Below, piece after piece: positions 60,152-64,000 of a stretch of DNA of 64,000 bases. The translations under genes and the position numbers were made by a program. The notes below the pieces were generated by a model, which saw only the letters and a program-made list of their open reading frames with translations, had not been told where the DNA came from and made no database searches. Source of the stretch: Pseudomonadota bacterium (GTDB taxonomy: Bacteria > Pseudomonadota > Alphaproteobacteria > Rhizobiales > Xanthobacteraceae); contig JAFAGM010000025.1 in assembly GCA_023422775.1 (NCBI GenBank), forward strand, positions 1 to 64,000. The letters run 5' to 3'. Every line of letters begins with the position of its first letter. The stretch's first letter is position 1.

Positions 60152-60260
60152 CCTCATCCTGAGGAGGCGCGAAGCGCCGTCTCGAAGGATGTGTTCGGGG
60201 CGCCAAAGCCATACAAACTCATGGTTCGAGACGCGCGAAGACGCGCTCCTCACCATGAGG
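60152..60260. repeat. two adjacent imperfect palindromic repeats
   Basis: Two palindromes (about 60152-60190 and 60219-60260) each carry a CTCATCCTGAGG- or CCTCACCATGAGG-like outer part and a GCGCGAAGCGC- or GCGCGAAGACGCGC-like inner stem. The family is frequent in Bradyrhizobium intergenic DNA. It separates yjbQ from the following minus-strand gene. Confidence 0.6.
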
Positions 60261-60271
60261 CTATTCCATAG

Positions 60272-60814
60272 TCAAATCTTGCCGCTGTTGGCGTCCCGCT
60301 GCAGCCGGTTCGCCATCTCGATCAATTGCCGCCACGCCCGCTCCAGGAAAGACATCACGCGGTCCATGTCGCGATCGCTCGGCAGCGGGATTTCGATCTT
60401 GCGCTCGCCTTCGGCCGCCTTCGGCTCGCTCTTCTTCAGCGAGTCCGATTTCGGCAGCGGCTCCTCGATCTTGCCGGACACGGTAGGCTCGCGCTCGGCG
60501 AGTTCTGCCTTGAGTTTCTCATTGTCGGCCTTGAGCCGCTCGTTGTCAGTCTGCAGCCGGCCGATTTCGGCGTCCATCGCCGTTCGTTCATCGGGCACGG
60601 CGTAGCAGGCCCAGCCTGCGCCCGAATTGTTGCAGGTCGACACAGCGCCCGTCCTGGTATCGAGCCGAAGCACGCCGTCACCGGCCGGCGACAGCGCATA
60701 GCGGCCGTTCTCGGTCTCCGGCATCGGGCCGGCGAGCGCGTAACCGGCGCACGAAAGGGTACACGCGAGCACGAGGAGGGCTGCGGATGTCGTGGATGAT
60801 TTCGCTATGCGCAT
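60272..60814 (-). CDS. exported coiled-coil protein of unknown function
   Basis: A 180-residue protein with a signal peptide (residues 1-28, ending ALA/GP). A short beta-rich domain follows with two Cys (STCNNSGAGWACYAVPD), probably one disulphide. A heptad coiled coil (EIGRLQTDNERLKADNEKLKAEL) and a Pro/Lys linker lead to a C-terminal amphipathic helix. It may be an envelope scaffold. No family recognised. Confidence 0.7.
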   Translation of the reverse strand: MRIAKSSTTSAALLVLACTLSCAGYALAGPMPETENGRYALSPAGDGVLRLDTRTGAVSTCNNSGAGWACYAVPDERTAMDAEIGRLQTDNERLKADNEKLKAELAEREPTVSGKIEEPLPKSDSLKKSEPKAAEGERKIEIPLPSDRDMDRVMSFLERAWRQLIEMANRLQRDANSGKI

Positions 60815-60924
60815 GTGCTTGCTCCCGCCTCAGGACAGTAGCGGTTTCCTCAACCGCAGGGGCGCTTTCAAGGCGTCGGGAGCGCGATCATCTCGACCCG
60901 CCCTATCATCCCCGGACCTTATCT

Positions 60925-61548
60925 CTAGACCTTTGAGCTATAGGGCCCGCGGCCGGACTTCAACGCATCGGCCAGCAATTCGATGCGGTCCTGTCCCCAG
61001 AACACCTCTCCATCCAGCACGTAGACCGGCGAGCCGAACACGTCGGTGGCCAGCGCATCCTGCCGGTTCTGCTCGTAAGCCGCGCTGATCTCCTCCGAGC
61101 CCGATCGCTCCACCAATCGCTGGCCGGGCAGCCCCGATTCGTCGGCCAGTTTTGCAATCGTTGCGGGGTCGGCCAGATTGAGTTGGTCTTCCCAGACACC
61201 GGCAAAGCCGCGTTGCAAATATCGTTCGGGATCGAGGCCGGCCTCGATCGCCGCGATCACGACGCCATCGGCCAGCCGGGCATTGAACGGCCAGTGCGCC
61301 GGCTGCAAATGAAACTTCAGGCCGCGCTTGTCGCGCCAGCGCTGCAGTTCGACCATCCGGTAGCGCTGGCGCACCGGATGGCGCTTCATCAAGGGCAAGC
61401 CGCCGGTTTCCGAGAACAGGTCGACCAGCACCACGGGCTTGTAATTCACCTTGAGATCATAAGCACTTACGAGGTCGCGAAAAGCTCCATGTCCGATATA
61501 GGCCCACGGCGATTGCAGCGAGAAATAGTATTCGACCTGGCGTGGCAT
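60925..61548 (-). CDS. DsbA-family isomerase (2-hydroxychromene-2-carboxylate isomerase/GST-kappa-like)
   Basis: A 207-residue thioredoxin-fold protein. YFSLQSPWAYIGHGAF contains the Ser that activates glutathione in kappa-class enzymes, and FGSPVYVLDGEVFWGQDRI is the cis-Pro region. Members isomerise 2-hydroxychromene-2-carboxylate in naphthalene breakdown, but most bacterial homologues have unknown substrates; no aromatic-pathway genes are near. The ATG giving MPRQVEYYFS is chosen; the open frame continues 50 codons upstream. It is divergent from atpI. Confidence 0.88.
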   Translation of the reverse strand: MPRQVEYYFSLQSPWAYIGHGAFRDLVSAYDLKVNYKPVVLVDLFSETGGLPLMKRHPVRQRYRMVELQRWRDKRGLKFHLQPAHWPFNARLADGVVIAAIEAGLDPERYLQRGFAGVWEDQLNLADPATIAKLADESGLPGQRLVERSGSEEISAAYEQNRQDALATDVFGSPVYVLDGEVFWGQDRIELLADALKSGRGPYSSKV

Positions 61549-61824
61549 GCTGGCTCCGGGAATCGGGATTTGAAGTTCGTTCCGAGCATCCCAACAGGTC
61601 GGCGAAATCCGCGCAAGATTGATCGATGTCGCGCCAGCTGTTGCACTGCGATGACAGGTTGGCGGGGTTGCTGAGAGTGCGAAAATAAATCGTGTCAAAT
61701 CAACGCACTAACTGGTTACGGCGCAATCTTGACTTGATCAGACGCGGTAAGTATGGTCCGCCCGGCTTTCAAGGGTGACGGGGCGCAATTTCCATCAACC
61801 GCAGCATCGTTTAGTGTCTTGGCC

Positions 61825-62196
61825 ATGGCCGAAGACAAGAACGACAACGCAAGTGGAAATCGCGATCAATCGTCGTCTGACGAAGCTGCGCTTTCCGCAA
61901 GGCTCGGAAGTCTCGATCACCGATTGTCCGAATTTCGCGACAACCGGAAGCTCAGGACTGATCAACCCGAAACTGAAAGCGGCGACACGGCTGCCAGAAC
62001 CTCTGCAATGGCGCTGGGTTTCCGCCTTTCCTCGGAATTGGTCGCGGGCGTTGTCGTCGGGGCGGCGATTGGCTGGGGAGTCGACCGTTGGCTGTCGACA
62101 TCGCCGTTCGGTCTCATCGTGTTTCTGCTGCTTGGCTTCACCGCCGGCGTGGTCAACGTGGTGAGGTCTGCAGGCGTAGCTTCCCGCAATCGCTGA
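61825..62196 (+). CDS. atpI: ATP synthase assembly protein AtpI
   Basis: A 123-residue protein with a hydrophilic N-terminal tail and two transmembrane helices in the C-terminal half (LVAGVVVGAAIGWGVDRWL and FGLIVFLLLGFTAGVVNVV). This AtpI/Gene1-like pattern is the usual first gene of alphaproteobacterial F0 operons; it helps assemble the c-ring. The ATG giving MAEDKNDN is chosen; the frame extends 24 codons upstream. The 276-bp divergent gap upstream should carry the operon promoter. Confidence 0.9.
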   Translation: MAEDKNDNASGNRDQSSSDEAALSARLGSLDHRLSEFRDNRKLRTDQPETESGDTAARTSAMALGFRLSSELVAGVVVGAAIGWGVDRWLSTSPFGLIVFLLLGFTAGVVNVVRSAGVASRNR

Positions 62197-62266
62197 GCAT
62201 CGACGGGAAGTCACGACATTTGAAATTCGATTGCCGGCCAGGGCCGGTGGATAAAGAGCCGCGCGG

Positions 62267-63022
62267 ATGAAAATCGACCCGATCCACCAGTTCAATATCG
62301 AGCCCCTCTTCACGATCGGCCATATCGGCAACCACACGATCGCCTTCACCAACTCGTCGCTCTACATGTTCATCACCGTGGCGGTGATCTCGCTGCTGAT
62401 GATCGGCAGCATGGCGAGAGGGCAGCTGGTTCCGGGACGGATGCAGTCCATCGCCGAAATCTCCTACGAGTTCGTCGCCTCGACGATCCGCTCTACTGCC
62501 GGCGCGGAAGGCATGAAGTTCTTCCCGCTGATCTTCTCGCTCTTCATGTTCATCTGCGTTTCGAACCTGATCGGCATCATCCCCTACACGTTCACGGTTT
62601 CCAGCCACATCATCGTCACCGCCGCCCTGGCGCTCCTGGTCTTCTTCACGGTGCTGATCTACGGCGTCTACAAGAACGGCCTGAAGTTCTTCGGCATTTT
62701 CGTGCCGCGCGGCGTTCCCGGCTACATCCTGCCGCTGGTCATGTTCATCGAAATCCTGTCGTTCTTCCTGCGACCGGTTTCGCACAGCGTGCGTCTGTTC
62801 GCCAACATGCTGGCCGGCCACATCGCGCTGAAGGTGTTCGCGGGCTTCGTCGCCATGCTCGGCGTCTCGCTGGGCGCCATCGGCTGGTTCGGCGGCATTT
62901 TGCCGCTGGCGCTCACTGTCGCGCTGACCGCCCTCGAACTGCTGGTCGCGTTCCTGCAGGCCTACGTCTTCGCGATCCTGACCTGCATCTACCTCAACGA
63001 CGCCATTCATCCGGGACACTAA
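62267..63022 (+). CDS. atpB: F0 ATP synthase subunit a
   Basis: A 251-residue membrane protein with five to six helices. The proton half-channel region is recognisable: LRPVSHSVRLFANMLAGHIALKV contains the essential Arg in SVRLFANM. The C-terminal helix ends LTCIYLNDAIHPGH. It pairs with the c-ring to turn proton flow into rotation at the inner membrane. It is 70 bases after atpI in the same operon. Confidence 0.97.
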   Translation: MKIDPIHQFNIEPLFTIGHIGNHTIAFTNSSLYMFITVAVISLLMIGSMARGQLVPGRMQSIAEISYEFVASTIRSTAGAEGMKFFPLIFSLFMFICVSNLIGIIPYTFTVSSHIIVTAALALLVFFTVLIYGVYKNGLKFFGIFVPRGVPGYILPLVMFIEILSFFLRPVSHSVRLFANMLAGHIALKVFAGFVAMLGVSLGAIGWFGGILPLALTVALTALELLVAFLQAYVFAILTCIYLNDAIHPGH

Positions 63023-63078
63023 GCGGTCCGGGGAATTTCCACCCACACTACGTCTTACCTCTCAAGGAGCTCTAGAAA

Positions 63079-63309
63079 ATGGAACCGGCAGCAGCAAAAC
63101 TTATCGGCGCGGGCATCGCATGCATCGGCATGGGCGGCGCGGGCGTCGGCGTGGGCATCATCTTCGGCAACTACCTTGCCGCTGCGGTGCGCAACCCCTC
63201 TGCCGCGCAGGGCCAGTTCGGCAACCTGATCTTCGGCTTCGCCGTGACCGAAGCGCTCGGTATTTTCTCGCTGCTGATCGCGCTGCTGCTGCTGTTCGTT
63301 CCGCTCTGA
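63079..63309 (+). CDS. atpE: F0 ATP synthase subunit c
   Basis: A 76-residue two-helix hairpin. The polar loop is AAVRNPSAAQGQ, and Glu58 in FAVTEALGIFSLL is the proton-carrying carboxylate. GMGGAGVGVG in helix 1 is the GxGxG packing motif. It is followed by a strong hairpin in the intercistronic gap before subunit b'. Confidence 0.97.
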   Translation: MEPAAAKLIGAGIACIGMGGAGVGVGIIFGNYLAAAVRNPSAAQGQFGNLIFGFAVTEALGIFSLLIALLLLFVPL

Positions 63310-63321
63310 GCTGCACCTTCC

Positions 63322-63343
63322 CGCGCCGCCTCCGGGCGGCGCG
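63322..63343 (+). promoter_or_regulatory. intercistronic hairpin after atpE
   Basis: A perfect 9-bp GC stem, CGCGCCGCC (63322-63330) and GGCGGCGCG (63335-63343), with a TCCG loop and no T-tract. It is more likely a block to 3' RNA decay or a partial attenuator than a terminator, and could raise subunit c yield relative to b' and b. Confidence 0.65.
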
Positions 63344-63366
63344 CCTGACAGCAACAGGAGAATTCC

Positions 63367-63915
63367 GTGGCTGAGAAAAGTCATGGTACCGGCGCCCATA
63401 CCGAGGCGGACGGCGGACACGGCGGAGGCTTTCCTCCGTTCGAGTCGAGCACGTTTGCTTCACAGCTGGTATCGCTCGCCATCGCGTTCGTCGCGCTCTA
63501 TCTGATCGTGTCGCGCATTGCGCTGCCGCGTGTCGGAAGCGTGATCGACGCACGCCAGAACGCCATCGAGGGCGATCTGGCGCAGGCGCAGAAACTGAAG
63601 GACGAGTCCGACGCTGCGCTGAAGGCGTATGAAAAGGACCTCGCCGATGCGCGCTCCCGCGCGCAGGCCATCGGCAACGAGACCCGCGAGAAGCTGAACG
63701 CGAGTTCGGAAGCCGAGCGCAAGACGCTGGAAGACCAGCTCAACGCCAAGCTTGCCGCCGCCGAGAAGCAGATCGCGGCGACCCGCGAGACCGCGATGAG
63801 CAACGTTCGCGGCATCGCCGCGGATGCAGCCGGCGCGATCGTGCAGCGTCTCACCGGCGTACTGCCCGACAGCAAGGCGGTGACCAGCGCCGTCGACGCA
63901 TCGTTGAAGGGATAG
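63367..63915 (+). CDS. F0 ATP synthase subunit b'
   Basis: A 182-residue stator subunit. There is a short hydrophilic lead of about 30 residues, one transmembrane helix (FASQLVSLAIAFVALYLIVSR) and a long charged coiled coil (LAQAQKLKDESDAALKAYEKDL). Photosynthetic-type and alphaproteobacterial synthases use a b/b' pair, and subunit b follows immediately. GTG is the start, with an AGGAG site. Confidence 0.95.
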   Translation: MAEKSHGTGAHTEADGGHGGGFPPFESSTFASQLVSLAIAFVALYLIVSRIALPRVGSVIDARQNAIEGDLAQAQKLKDESDAALKAYEKDLADARSRAQAIGNETREKLNASSEAERKTLEDQLNAKLAAAEKQIAATRETAMSNVRGIAADAAGAIVQRLTGVLPDSKAVTSAVDASLKG

Positions 63916-63919
63916 GCCG

Positions 63920-64000
63920 ATGTTCGCTCAACCGGAAACCTGGGTAGCAGTTGCCTTCGTCATCCTGCTGGTGCTGTTTGCCTATCTCGGCATCCACAAG
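63920..64000 (+). CDS. atpF: F0 ATP synthase subunit b, 5' part only
   Basis: The first 27 residues of subunit b (MFAQPETWVAVAFVILLV...), a hydrophobic N-terminal anchor. It starts four bases after the b' stop, as in related operons, and runs off the window end. Confidence 0.9.
   Translation, partial: MFAQPETWVAVAFVILLVLFAYLGIHK

Overview
The window is GC-rich chromosomal DNA, most probably from Bradyrhizobium or a close relative in the Nitrobacteraceae (inference, not tested by alignment). Supporting gene sets are the alphaproteobacterial F0 ATP synthase order I-a-c-b'-b, the murA/DUF2948/hisD/UPF0262/LMW-phosphatase/maf/yacG run ending at tRNA-Phe, 5-aminolevulinate synthase behind a perfect FNR/FixK-type box, many ABC importers, and scattered palindromic repeats built on the sequence CATTCCGGG.

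Positions 1-5576 look like accessory DNA next to the 3' end of tRNA-Phe. They hold a DUF6932 protein, three hypothetical genes of a mobile-element type, a small XRE regulator with two identical operator-like palindromes, a secreted thermonuclease and an orphan P-loop ATPase. From 5577 to 11169 is a conserved minus-strand housekeeping run. From 11466 to 14485 a Mop-type molybdate-binding gene is coupled to a FecBCD/BtuFCD-type importer, which suggests a type II molybdate importer. At 14687-17905 is a large cyclase/ATPase/TPR regulator. At 17935-21093 is an operon of a catalase-like heme protein, an unrecognised protein and a Dyp-type peroxidase. Cell-envelope and enzyme genes follow: a YNPY-repeat secreted protein, an L,D-transpeptidase, an amidohydrolase, an NAD(P)-binding protein and two alpha/beta hydrolases. 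They end at a frameshifted UBP-type zinc-finger gene beside a cNMP-binding/thioredoxin-reductase-like fusion.

At tRNA-Thr (30846-30920) the last 10 bases of the tRNA plus 5 bases downstream are repeated exactly 2,006 bp further on. The repeats bracket one class III cyclase gene and so outline a possible small integrated element. At 32946-37936 an operon of a PEP-mutase/isocitrate-lyase family enzyme and a nitrate/taurine-type ABC importer is divergent from a GntR/FCD regulator, with a 12-bp perfect palindrome between them. Then come a GH1 glucosidase, an outer-membrane barrel, a chemotaxis receptor, an MBL-fold hydrolase and hemA.

From 46565 to 57573 is a probable carbon/acetate-sensing and uptake locus. 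It has a symporter-fused hybrid histidine kinase (CrbS-like), a NarL-type response regulator (CrbR-like), a single protein joining a DnaQ-like exonuclease, a CBS pair and a DUF294 nucleotidyltransferase, a DUF4212 plus Na+/solute symporter pair, and three small membrane proteins. An MHS-family transporter, a YjbQ protein, a coiled-coil exported protein and a DsbA-family isomerase follow. The window ends inside the F0 operon, within atpF. No rRNA, CRISPR array, transposase or integrase was seen.
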